Shown: one piece after another, positions 26,760 through 34,839 of the stretch
How the letters are laid out: each line of letters starts with the position of its first letter
How positions within the stretch are numbered: position 1 is the stretch's first letter
NCBI GenBank assembly: GCA_040388535.1
Contig: JAZKBR010000002.1
Coordinates: forward strand, 838,838 to 902,837
Source of the DNA: Gemmatimonadota bacterium
GTDB taxonomy: Bacteria > Gemmatimonadota > Gemmatimonadetes > Gemmatimonadales > GWC2-71-9
Direction: 5' to 3'
Length of the DNA stretch: 64,000 nt
Notes under the pieces: generated by a model
Databases searched by the model: none
Told to the model about the DNA's origin: nothing
What the model saw: the letters and a program-made list of their open reading frames with translations, nothing else
Translations under genes and position numbers: made by a program

Positions 26760-29195
26760 ATGGCTTCATGGACTCTTCGTTCGCGTCCGATCGTGGGCGC
26801 ACTCGTTCTCACTACGCTGGCTACGCTTCCGGCGGTCGCTGGGCCGGGCGATCTGGTGCGCGAACGCGCCCAGTTCGGGCAGAGCGTGGCCGTGGTCGGC
26901 GATGTGGTCTATGTGGCCGAGCCTGGCGCCGGAAGTGCGGGCGGGGTCGTGCGGCTCTATCGTCGTGGCCCTGCAGGGTGGCGCGTCATCGAGACGGTCA
27001 AGTCGCCGATCGGCAGCCCGAGCGACGGGTTCGGCTATTCGATGGGGGTGAATGGCAAGTCGTTGCTGGTCACTGCGCTGAACGGACAGACCGGCAAGGG
27101 CGGGACGATCACCACCTACGCGCGTACCGCAAGCGGCGCCTGGGCCAGGACCGGAACGCTGAACTCCACTGATCCGAGCGTGAATCACTTCTTCGGCGCC
27201 GCGATCGCCCTCAACGGTGATGAGGCCGCAGTTGGTGCAACGCGCGAGGGCGCCGGAACGGTCCACCTTTACAAGCGTGGCGCCGATGGCACCTGGCAGG
27301 AGACCGGCACCCTCAAGCCGCCCGAGGCGAAGGCGCTCAACCACCGTTTCGGTTCGGCGATTTCGTGGCAGGGCGACTGGATTGCCGTGGGCGCGGGGAG
27401 CCGCGACAGCACGATCGGCACGGCATACCTCTACCATCGCGGCAGCAACGGCCAGTGGGGGCCTGCTGTCCCGGTGACGACGGCGAGTTTCGGGGCGGAG
27501 CCTTCCTTCGGTCAGGCAATCCTGCTGGAGAAAGATGAGCTCTTTGTCGGAGCGCCCGGTGCCAATCACAATAGCGGTGCGGTGATGGTGTTCCGCCGCG
27601 ATGCGAAGAGCGACCAGTGGCAGCCCGGGGTGGCGCTGTCCCCATTCGGGGTCGCACCTGCCTTCGGCGGCAACGTGGCCACGTTCGGCACCGCGATGGC
27701 CATGGTCGGAAACGAACTCTGGGTCGGCGCACCAAACGCCGATCGGCGTGGTGGTGTCTACCGGCTTGAGCGTCGCGGCAGTGAATGGATCGGCAGCTCG
27801 CGCCTGACCATCGATTCAGTGAGTGCCAACGCGGGGTTGGGCTCGGCCCTCGCGACCAGCGGTTCGGTCGCCGCCGTCGCGATGCCGCAGGATGCCGGCT
27901 CGGGCACCGTGGTCTTTCTCAGCAAGAATGCCGCAGGAAACTGGTCGACCACCGGTCGTGCCTTCATCGCCACGACCGAGTTTGCCTCCGTGACCGGCGC
28001 TGAGGTGCAGTGCGGCGCTGGGAAGGCGAAGGAGTTCAGCTGTGGCAATGCCTCGCTGCTTTCGTTCCTTCCGATCTCGCAGGTTGGCGGGGTCCGTGGG
28101 ACGCAGATGAATGACAACTGGGGCTGGACCGATTCGCTCAGCGGCAAGGAGTACGCCCTGCTGGGGCGCACCGACGGGACGGCGTTCGTGGACGTCAGCG
28201 ATCCGTCACATCCGCGCTACCTCGGAAACCTGCCGCTGACCGAAGGGGCTAACCCGGCCGCGTGGCGCGATATCAAGACCTACAAGGGCTATGCCTTCAT
28301 CGTGAGCGATGGTGCCGGTCCGCACGGGATGCAGGTGTTCGACCTCAAGCGGCTGCGGAGCGTGACCACGCCGAAGGTGTTCACGGCGGATTACATCTAC
28401 CGGAACATCAACAGCGCCCACAACATCGTCATCAACGAGCAGAGTGGCTTCGCCTATGCGGTCGGGGCGTCCTCCGGCGGCGAAACGTGTGGCGGCGGAC
28501 TGCACATGATCGACATCCGCGACCCGCTCTCGCCGAAATTTGCCGGCTGCTTCCAGGATACCAAGACCGGCATCAACAAGACCGGCTACAGTCACGATGC
28601 CCAGTGTGTGACCTATCACGGCCCCGACGCCCGCTACACCGGCAAGGAGATCTGCATCGGCTCCAATGAGACCGGCATCAGTGTGGCGGACGTGACCGAC
28701 AAGAGCCACACGGTCGCCATCGCCCACGCCGCCTACCCCGACGTGCAGTATGCCCACCAGGGATGGTTCACCGACGACCATCGTTATTTCTACCTGAATG
28801 ACGAAGGCGACGAGACCAACGCGGCGGCCGACACGACAGGTAAGCTCGAGGCCGCCAAGGGCACCCGCACCATGATCTGGGACATGTCGAAGCTCGACGA
28901 CCCCGTGATGACGGCCACCTATGTCGGCACGACCAAATCAATTGACCACAACTTGTACGTGAAGGGGAACCGGCTCTACGAGGCGAACTACTCCTCCGGG
29001 CTGCGGATCATGGACATCTCGGACCCGAAGAAGCCGCGGGAAGTAGGCTTCTTCGATACCTACCCGGCGGACGATGCCGTCCAGTTCACCGGCGCCTGGA
29101 GTACCTACCCGTACTTCAAGAGCGGCACCATCATCATCACCAGCATCGGTGAAGGCGTCTTCTTCGTGAAGGATCGGACGCAGGCGGTGCCGTGA
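26760..29195 (+). CDS. Secreted choice-of-anchor B family beta-propeller protein (copy B)
   Basis: An 811-residue paralogue of the protein at 21379-23781 with the same order: signal peptide (VGALVLTTLATLPAVAG), FG-GAP-like blades (FGQSVAVVGDVVYVAEPG, FFGAAIALNGDEAAVGA), then LVIVD blades with the same Cys positions (GGETCGGGLH, FAGCFQD, AQCVTYHG, KEICIGSNE). Both copies end in DRTQA(I/V)P. ATG 26760 has a CAGGAG ribosome site 5-6 bases upstream; an in-frame stretch reaching back into the previous gene is rejected. The stop lies seven bases before the second heptamer repeat element. Confidence 0.88.
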   Translation: MASWTLRSRPIVGALVLTTLATLPAVAGPGDLVRERAQFGQSVAVVGDVVYVAEPGAGSAGGVVRLYRRGPAGWRVIETVKSPIGSPSDGFGYSMGVNGKSLLVTALNGQTGKGGTITTYARTASGAWARTGTLNSTDPSVNHFFGAAIALNGDEAAVGATREGAGTVHLYKRGADGTWQETGTLKPPEAKALNHRFGSAISWQGDWIAVGAGSRDSTIGTAYLYHRGSNGQWGPAVPVTTASFGAEPSFGQAILLEKDELFVGAPGANHNSGAVMVFRRDAKSDQWQPGVALSPFGVAPAFGGNVATFGTAMAMVGNELWVGAPNADRRGGVYRLERRGSEWIGSSRLTIDSVSANAGLGSALATSGSVAAVAMPQDAGSGTVVFLSKNAAGNWSTTGRAFIATTEFASVTGAEVQCGAGKAKEFSCGNASLLSFLPISQVGGVRGTQMNDNWGWTDSLSGKEYALLGRTDGTAFVDVSDPSHPRYLGNLPLTEGANPAAWRDIKTYKGYAFIVSDGAGPHGMQVFDLKRLRSVTTPKVFTADYIYRNINSAHNIVINEQSGFAYAVGASSGGETCGGGLHMIDIRDPLSPKFAGCFQDTKTGINKTGYSHDAQCVTYHGPDARYTGKEICIGSNETGISVADVTDKSHTVAIAHAAYPDVQYAHQGWFTDDHRYFYLNDEGDETNAAADTTGKLEAAKGTRTMIWDMSKLDDPVMTATYVGTTKSIDHNLYVKGNRLYEANYSSGLRIMDISDPKKPREVGFFDTYPADDAVQFTGAWSTYPYFKSGTIIITSIGEGVFFVKDRTQAVP

Positions 29196-29201
29196 CAGCA
29201 G

Positions 29202-29331
29202 GATGACAGATGACAGATGACAGATGGTGGATGACGGATGGTGGATTGTGACGAAGGGCCGACATCTCAATGAGGTGCCGGCCCTTCGCTGTTATCCATC
29301 ATCTGTCATCTGTCATCCGTCATCCATCATC
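29202..29331. repeat. Heptamer-armed hairpin element, copy 2
   Basis: The 5' arm is seven 7-bp units (GATGACA three times, then GATGGTG, GATGACG, GATGGTG, GATTGTG). The 3' arm is five units (CATCATC, TGTCATC twice, CGTCATC, CATCATC). The core is a near-continuous hairpin: 29252-29261 pairs perfectly with 29279-29288, and 29263-29268 pairs with 29272-29277 around an AAT loop. Copy 1 lies at 19910-20072. The stop codon of the mqnD-like gene is inside the 3' arm. Confidence 0.85.
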
Positions 29332-30193
29332 CGATGAATTCGACGTCCACTCGCTTCGGGATGATCCCGGCTTCGGCTGCACGCTCGAGGAGTAGTCGTA
29401 CCGCGGCGCGCCCGCGCTCGCCGTAATCGACGGTCCACTGGTTGACATACATCCCGACGAACTCGTCGGTCCGCTCATCGGAGATGCCGCGATTGTACTG
29501 CGCCGCGTGCGCGAGCGCGGCCGCCCGGTGTTCCAGCGAGTAGACAATGCTGTCGCGGAGGTCGCGGGCCACCTGCTCGATGACATCGCGACCGAGGTCA
29601 CGGCGGACGACATTGCCGCCGAGGGGCAGCGGGAGGCCGGTTTCGGCGAGCCACCATTCGCCCATGTCGGCCCAGAGATGAAGGCCGTCGTCGGCGTAGG
29701 TGAGCTGACCTTCGTGGATGATCAGGCCGAGCTCGACATCACCGTTGTGCACCTCGGCCTCGATCTGGTCGAAGGGCACAACAACGGCTTCAAAGTCGGG
29801 TTGCCAGAGTCGCAGCGAGAGGTACGCCGTGGTGAGCAGTCCCGGGATGGCGATCCGCTTTCCCTTGGCAGCTGCGCGCACCGTGCTGCTGCCCGAGACA
29901 CGATCGGCGGGAGGCGCCGATTTCGACACCAGTCGCGGACCGTAGCCGTCACCCATCGAGGAGCCACTCGAGAGCAGGGCGTAGTCGTCGGCGATGTAGG
30001 CATAGGCGTGAATCGACACAGCCGACACATCCAGCTCCTTGTGCCGGGCGCGCTGATTCAACGTCTCGATATCACAGAGCTCGTGCTCGTAACGCAGATT
30101 GCCGGTGTTGATCTTCCCTTCGGCGAGGGCGTAGAACATGAACGCGTCATCGGAGTCCGGCGAGTGCGCGACCTGAATCGTCTGAACACTCAC
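29327..30193 (-). CDS. mqnD: MqnD-like 1,4-dihydroxy-6-naphthoate synthase (menaquinone, futalosine route)
   Basis: Periplasmic-binding-protein fold enzyme of the MqnA/MqnD family. The start VAHSPDSDDAFMFYALAEG is the MqnD-type substrate motif (MqnD enzymes usually read SPCPNDTFxFxAL). It is followed by LNQRARHKELDVSAVS, KRIAIPGLLTTAYL and LIIHEGQLTYAD. The enzyme would turn cyclic dehypoxanthinyl futalosine into dihydroxynaphthoate. GTG 30193 gives a GTGA overlap with the zinc-ribbon gene upstream, so the two are co-transcribed. The stop codon is formed inside the heptamer repeat. MqnA cannot be excluded without an alignment. Confidence 0.8.
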   Translation of the reverse strand: MSVQTIQVAHSPDSDDAFMFYALAEGKINTGNLRYEHELCDIETLNQRARHKELDVSAVSIHAYAYIADDYALLSSGSSMGDGYGPRLVSKSAPPADRVSGSSTVRAAAKGKRIAIPGLLTTAYLSLRLWQPDFEAVVVPFDQIEAEVHNGDVELGLIIHEGQLTYADDGLHLWADMGEWWLAETGLPLPLGGNVVRRDLGRDVIEQVARDLRDSIVYSLEHRAAALAHAAQYNRGISDERTDEFVGMYVNQWTVDYGERGRAAVRLLLERAAEAGIIPKRVDVEFIG

Positions 30194-30996
30194 TTGGCGC
30201 CCGCTCCCTTGCGGTAGGTGTCGAGGAACGGCTCGTGGTCCTTGTATTCCGGGCGAGCCTTCTTGATCTCGGCGTCGTAGTGGGAGCGGAAATCGGCGCG
30301 GGACTTCTGTGCCGCAGTGGAGTCGCCGCGGAATTCGGCCAGCATCGCGTACATGTAGTAGCCGAAGAGGTTGGTCGGCTCGACCCGCATGATCGAATCG
30401 GCCTGGCCTTTCGCTTTCGCGAACTCGCCGACCTGCGCCCAGAGCATCCCCATGTGGTAGCGGGCATCGACATCGCGGTCGCCGTCGGGGAGCTGCGTGA
30501 ATGCCCCCTCGGCCATCGGGAAGAACTGGAAGACCTGGTTGCTGTCGCGCGCCTCGATTGCCGTCTGGATCCGGTCGGAGAGCTTCGTGAAGCGTTCCCG
30601 AGGCGTCATGTTGGAGATGTCGGGCGCCTTCACTCCGGCCGTGGGGTCGGCGGCAGCTCCGGTCGCGTTGCCGGCGTTGGCCATGTTGGCCCCGGTCGGT
30701 TCGTTCCGCGAGCGGGCCGAGTAGACGATGCTCCCGATGGCCACCACGCAGAGGACGGCGGCCACGATCCACGGCGTCTTGCTTCCGGCCGGTGCCGCCT
30801 GCAACGGCATCCGGGCGCCGGCAGGGGCCCCCGCCACCGCCGCCCCGCAGCCGGGGCAGAATTTTGCGTCGGGGCCGAGAGCGGTGCCGCAGCTGACGCA
30901 GGCGCGCGGACCCAGAGGTGAGCCGCACGACGCGCAGAAGTTGCCGGTGCCGGAGGCACCGCAACGCGAGCAGGTTTTCGGGGTGGTCTGGGTCAC
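30190..30996 (-). CDS. Double zinc-ribbon membrane protein
   Basis: A 268-residue protein. Four CxxC knuckles (C9/C12, C21/C24, C33/C36, C47/C50) form two zinc ribbons at the N-terminus. A membrane helix follows (about residues 75-95, WIVAAVLCVVAIGSIVY). The C-terminal half is helical and may contain TPR-like repeats (GMLWAQVGEFAKAKGQADSIM). The topology suggests a cytoplasmic ribbon and a periplasmic helical domain. It overlaps mqnD by 4 nt. The link to menaquinone synthesis rests only on gene order. Confidence 0.78.
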   Translation of the reverse strand: MTQTTPKTCSRCGASGTGNFCASCGSPLGPRACVSCGTALGPDAKFCPGCGAAVAGAPAGARMPLQAAPAGSKTPWIVAAVLCVVAIGSIVYSARSRNEPTGANMANAGNATGAAADPTAGVKAPDISNMTPRERFTKLSDRIQTAIEARDSNQVFQFFPMAEGAFTQLPDGDRDVDARYHMGMLWAQVGEFAKAKGQADSIMRVEPTNLFGYYMYAMLAEFRGDSTAAQKSRADFRSHYDAEIKKARPEYKDHEPFLDTYRKGAGAK

Positions 30997-31090
30997 GGGA
31001 TCTCCAAAGGCGTGTCGCCCAATATAGCGTTCCCTGCTGGCGCAGGCCCGCGTGCGTTGCTACCCTTGGGAGTCCTCTGCACGGGTCCCG

Positions 31091-31354
31091 ATGACTACAC
31101 CGCCGTCCGATACCATCGACCTCAGCAACGCCGACCACATGGGCGACCTCGCCCGTGGGGGGACGACGTGGTCGGTGCATCTCGAGACGCGCCAGGATGG
31201 GCCGGTCATTGCGGGCCGGGTGCATTTCGTCGCTGGCGACGTCCGACGCTCCTCCTCGTGGATCTTCCGGGAATGGAGTGTCCCTGATGTGAAGGCGCGC
31301 TTCGCGGAGTTCTCCCCACTCGAACTCTGGCGCCTGCTGGAGAGCCTGAGCTGA
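31091..31354 (+). CDS. Small hypothetical protein
   Basis: An 87-residue protein with no signal peptide and no recognised motif. The segment WSVHLETRQDGPVIAGRVHFVAGDVRR looks beta-rich. It is plausible because it fills the divergent gap and ends 11 bases before the next gene, with the same strand and codon style. ATG 31091 is the first reasonable start. Confidence 0.55.
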   Translation: MTTPPSDTIDLSNADHMGDLARGGTTWSVHLETRQDGPVIAGRVHFVAGDVRRSSSWIFREWSVPDVKARFAEFSPLELWRLLESLS

Positions 31355-31365
31355 CGCTGGTGTCG

Positions 31366-32967
31366 ATGCCGGGCCGGTTCCCCCTCCTCATCGCGATGGC
31401 CCTGCTGACACCGTTCCCGGTGCTGGCGCAAGTGTCGCGCGATACCTCGCAGGTGATTCGTTCGGTCACGCTCGACCGGCACAACATCTTCGATACGTCG
31501 GAAGGGTCGTTCTTCGGCATCCGGGTGGTCAACGCGCTGCATATCACCACGCGCAGTCCGCTGATTCGCCGCGAACTGCTGTTCCGGCCCGGTGATCGCT
31601 ACGACGCCGCGCTCACGGCGGAGACCGCCCGCAACCTCAGGCGCCTCGGGGTCTTCAGCACGGTCAAGGTCGATTCGGTCCGCACCGATTCGGGCTTGAC
31701 GATGAATGTCTTCACCCGCGATGGCTGGAGCACGCGACCCGATTTCCGGTTCAAGTCGACTGGCGGTTCGGTGGCGTACACCCTCGCCCTGATCGAGGAC
31801 AACCTCCTCGGCACCCTGACACAGACGCAGTTGCTTTACAAGAAGGATCCCGACCGGACCAGCACGATCCTCCAGTTTCGCAAGCAGCGGCTGATCGCGA
31901 ACAAGGTCGGTGTCAACGTGGTCTATGCCGACCGCTCCGATGGCCAGCTCCTCTCGGGTGTGATCAGCAAGCCGTATTTCTCGCTGGCGACGCGTTCCGG
32001 GGCATTTCTCGAGTTCGACACGCGCCGCGAACGAATCTTTGTCTTCCGGGATGGTTTCACTGCACCCAGCGATACCCTCCAGCGACGCTACGTGCTCGGG
32101 CGACTCGATGCGAGTCGGGCATTGCGGGCATCTTCGAAGGGATATCTGCGCGTCGGGGCCGTGGCGCAATTGCGCCGCGACGACTTCGCCACGCAGGGTG
32201 TCTACGACGTGAACCGGATTCCGACCCACTCGGTGACCGCCGCGTTCGGCGGATACGTCGAGGCACGTCACGCCGACTTCCTCGTGGTGCGCGGCTACCA
32301 ATCGTTCGGACGGCCCGAAGACGTCGATCTCAGTACCGTGGCGCGGCTCTCCTTGCTGGTGGCCCCCGGGGCGCTGGGCTACGAACGCAACGGCGTCGCG
32401 CCAGGGCTCGGGCTGCACACCGGCACCAGGCTGCCGGGAGGCTTCCTGACCGGGGACTTCCTCGCCAGCGGCCTCTTTACCAGCAAGGGACTCGATTCGG
32501 GCCAGGTCCAGCTGGCGGCCACGGCCGCGCTGCTGCCGTCGCCCCGGCACCAGTTCCTCTTCCACGCCGAAGGGGGAATGCTGCGAAGCCCGCTGGCCGG
32601 CAGCGAGTTTGATCTCGGCCTGGGCGCCGGACCGCGCGGCTTCCAGGAACACGCCTTCACCGGCGACCGGCAGTTCTTCGGGACGGTCGAGTACCGCTAT
32701 ACCGCGTTCCAGGAGTTCGCCAAGGTGACCGGCGTCGGGCTGGCGACATTCGTGGACTACGGCGGTGCCTGGTATCACGGGTCGCCCCGTCGGACTGGCT
32801 GGGATGCCGGCGTCGGCCTTCGGCTGGGCCCCTCCCGCGCCCCGGATGACGGGGCCTCCCGGCTCGACCTTGTCCGTCGCTTTGCCTCGGATCGCCAGCC
32901 GGCCGGGTGGGTCTTCGTGGTCGGGAAGGGCTTCGTCTTCTCGACGAGCGCCCGCGCGGCCCGCTAA
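31366..32967 (+). CDS. Outer membrane barrel with POTRA domain (BamA/TamA-like)
   Basis: A 533-residue outer-membrane protein. A signal peptide (LLIAMALLTPFPVLA) is followed by one recognisable POTRA domain (about residues 55-120: RRELLFRPGDRYDAALTAETARNLRRLGVF, then a beta strand). A predicted 16-strand-type barrel fills the rest. It is much shorter than BamA, which has five POTRA domains, so it is more like a TamA-fragment or surface-antigen D15 protein of unknown substrate. ATG 31366 is preferred to the GTG six bases earlier. Confidence 0.8.
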   Translation: MPGRFPLLIAMALLTPFPVLAQVSRDTSQVIRSVTLDRHNIFDTSEGSFFGIRVVNALHITTRSPLIRRELLFRPGDRYDAALTAETARNLRRLGVFSTVKVDSVRTDSGLTMNVFTRDGWSTRPDFRFKSTGGSVAYTLALIEDNLLGTLTQTQLLYKKDPDRTSTILQFRKQRLIANKVGVNVVYADRSDGQLLSGVISKPYFSLATRSGAFLEFDTRRERIFVFRDGFTAPSDTLQRRYVLGRLDASRALRASSKGYLRVGAVAQLRRDDFATQGVYDVNRIPTHSVTAAFGGYVEARHADFLVVRGYQSFGRPEDVDLSTVARLSLLVAPGALGYERNGVAPGLGLHTGTRLPGGFLTGDFLASGLFTSKGLDSGQVQLAATAALLPSPRHQFLFHAEGGMLRSPLAGSEFDLGLGAGPRGFQEHAFTGDRQFFGTVEYRYTAFQEFAKVTGVGLATFVDYGGAWYHGSPRRTGWDAGVGLRLGPSRAPDDGASRLDLVRRFASDRQPAGWVFVVGKGFVFSTSARAAR

Positions 32968-33000
32968 GCTTCTTCGACTCCAGCCGCGAGCGCCCAGACT

Positions 33001-33402
33001 GTGACCGAGCCGACACCCATTTCCGCCGCCGTTCGTCCCCGTCGCCGCTGGTGGCTGATTGGAACGGCCATCGTCGTCATCCCGGTCCTGCTTTTCTCGA
33101 TTTATGTCGGAATGGCCCTCGATTGGTCATATTCCGAGGGCGAACGGGCCGGTATCGTCCAGAAGTTTTCAAAGAAGGGGTGGGTCTGCAAGACCTGGGA
33201 AGGGGAGCTCGCCATGAGCAGCGTCCCGGGTGTGGCGCCCACGATCTGGCCCTTCACGGTCCGGAATGAAGCGGCTGCCAAGGCGCTCAGTTCCTCGATG
33301 GGACATCGCGTGGTGCTCGAGTATGCCGAGCATCGCGGCGTACCTACAACGTGCTTCGGCGAGACGCCGTATTATGTCGACTCCGTGAAAGTGCTCGACT
33401 GA
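33001..33402 (+). CDS. Conserved small membrane protein
   Basis: A 133-residue protein with a cationic N-terminus (RPRRRWW), one membrane helix (about residues 21-43) and an extracytoplasmic domain containing YSEGERAGIVQKFSKKGWVCKTWEGEL and a second Cys in PTTCFGETPYY. Proteins with this sequence style occur widely in databases, often with misleading names; no function is known to me. The GTG start directly follows the barrel gene. Confidence 0.68.
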   Translation: MTEPTPISAAVRPRRRWWLIGTAIVVIPVLLFSIYVGMALDWSYSEGERAGIVQKFSKKGWVCKTWEGELAMSSVPGVAPTIWPFTVRNEAAAKALSSSMGHRVVLEYAEHRGVPTTCFGETPYYVDSVKVLD

Positions 33403-33432
33403 TCGTAACCTCAGACCGTGAGAACCTGACCC

Positions 33433-33792
33433 ATGTTGTTCAAGTCGTTCCTGGCCATCATCACCGCGAGCGCGCTGTCGAGCGGTGCATTCCATACCGC
33501 ACTCAAGTCGTCGACGCCCGCCAAGGATTCCAAGGGCGCTTCGCCGCTGTCGGTGTCGCTGACCTTTACCGAAGAGGTCAACGCGGCGGTCTCGGCGATC
33601 TCGATCCTCAAGTCCGACTCGACGGAAGTGGCCAAGCTCGTGGTGAAGCCCACCAAGGATGCGGCAACGATCGTGGCCACCGTGGCCAAGCCGCTGCCGG
33701 TCGGCGCCTACATCGTGCGCTGGCGCACGGCCTCCGACGACGGCCACGCGGTGCGCGGTGCCTTCGCGTTCTCGGTAACCGCCGCGAAGTGA
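33433..33792 (+). CDS. CopC-domain copper-binding protein
   Basis: A 119-residue periplasmic protein. After a short leader the mature part begins near FHTALKSSTPAK, the position of the N-terminal copper His of CopC. LSVSLTFTEEVN and YIVRWRTASDDGHAVRGAFAFSV are the family's beta-sandwich signatures, the second with its Asp-Gly-His. It overlaps the Sco gene by 4 nt. The neighbours show it belongs to a copper-delivery set. Confidence 0.85.
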   Translation: MLFKSFLAIITASALSSGAFHTALKSSTPAKDSKGASPLSVSLTFTEEVNAAVSAISILKSDSTEVAKLVVKPTKDAATIVATVAKPLPVGAYIVRWRTASDDGHAVRGAFAFSVTAAK

Positions 33793-34403
33793 AGCGCCTG
33801 GCAGTCTGGCTCTCCCTCGGGGCCGCACTCGCGTGCAACGGGGGAGAGCAGGGCCAGCTTTCTCCCAGTGGCTTCCTCGGCGCGGAATTGCCGAACCCGG
33901 TTCCCAAGCCCGACTTCACCTTCACCGACTCGAAGGGGAAGCCGTTTTCGCTTGTGACCGAGACAGAGGGCAAGGTCACGCTGCTCTTCTTCGGCTACAC
34001 CCACTGTCCCGATGTCTGTCCGGTGCACCTCGCCAACATCGCGGCGGTGCTCGACAAGCTCTCCGAGGAGGAGACTCGCGACATCCGCGTGGTCTTCGTG
34101 ACGACCGATCCCGAGCGCGACTCGATCGCCGTGCTCGATCGCTGGGTGAAGGGGTTCAACCCCGCGTTCATCGGGCTCACGGGATCTGACTCGTTGCTCG
34201 CGGCTGCGCAGGGAATCGTGAAGCTGCTGCCGGCGATTCGCGACAGCGTGCGTGACGCGAGCGGTGGCTACGCCGTCGGGCACGCTGCCACCGTGATCGC
34301 GTACACGCGCGATGGTATGGGTCGGGTGATGTACCCGTTCGGCACCCGCCAGCGTGACTGGGCTCACGATCTCCCGCTGCTGCTGGCGTATGGAGCGAAG
34401 TAG
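33789..34403 (+). CDS. SCO1/SenC-family copper chaperone lipoprotein
   Basis: Thioredoxin-fold lipoprotein that delivers copper, or reduces Cys, at the CuA site of oxidases. Lipobox ALAC with Cys16; copper motif C73-P-D-V-C77 and the third ligand His165 in YAVGHAATV, all conserved. The 204-residue length is normal. The GTG start overlaps the CopC gene stop (GTGA). With PCuAC and CtaG next door it should serve a heme-copper oxidase outside the window; the nearby NosZ also has a CuA centre and might share it. Confidence 0.92.
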   Translation: MKRLAVWLSLGAALACNGGEQGQLSPSGFLGAELPNPVPKPDFTFTDSKGKPFSLVTETEGKVTLLFFGYTHCPDVCPVHLANIAAVLDKLSEEETRDIRVVFVTTDPERDSIAVLDRWVKGFNPAFIGLTGSDSLLAAAQGIVKLLPAIRDSVRDASGGYAVGHAATVIAYTRDGMGRVMYPFGTRQRDWAHDLPLLLAYGAK

Positions 34404-34836
34404 CCGGCAGGCCACCCTCGTCGCACTCCTCCTGATCGCGTGCGCACGAGGCGGATCGCGCATCGGCGATCTCGAAGTCGCCGATCTCCAGCTGCGGATT
34501 GCACCTGCGGGTGCCAGCAGCGCCGCGATCTACTTCACCATTCAGAACCACGGCACCATTGTCGACACGTTGCGTGGCATCACCACCGATGTCGGCGCGG
34601 TTTCACTCCACGACAACGTGACGAACGGCGGCATGGTCACGATGACGCCGCTGACACTGCTCGTGATTGCGCCGGCGAGCCGGGTGACATTCTCCCAGGG
34701 GAAGCTCCACGGCATGCTCGAGCATTTCGTTCGCTCCGTCGCTGTGGGCGACACGGTCACGCTTGATCTTGATTTCGCGCGGAGCGGGCACCTCCGCGTG
34801 CGCGCCCCGGTTCAGCCCATCGCGGGAACGGAGTAG
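34390..34836 (+). CDS. PCu(A)C-type periplasmic copper chaperone
   Basis: A 148-residue protein of the DUF461/PCuAC family. It has a short leader with a possible lipobox (LLIACARGG) and a cupredoxin-like fold. Copper ligands match the H..M..H.M pattern in SLHDN, GGMVTMTPL and KLHGMLEHF. PCuAC inserts Cu(I) into CuA and CuB sites together with Sco. The ATG at 34390 starts 14 bases inside the Sco gene, which indicates tight coupling. Confidence 0.85.
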   Translation: MERSSRQATLVALLLIACARGGSRIGDLEVADLQLRIAPAGASSAAIYFTIQNHGTIVDTLRGITTDVGAVSLHDNVTNGGMVTMTPLTLLVIAPASRVTFSQGKLHGMLEHFVRSVAVGDTVTLDLDFARSGHLRVRAPVQPIAGTE

Positions 34837-34839
34837 TCG

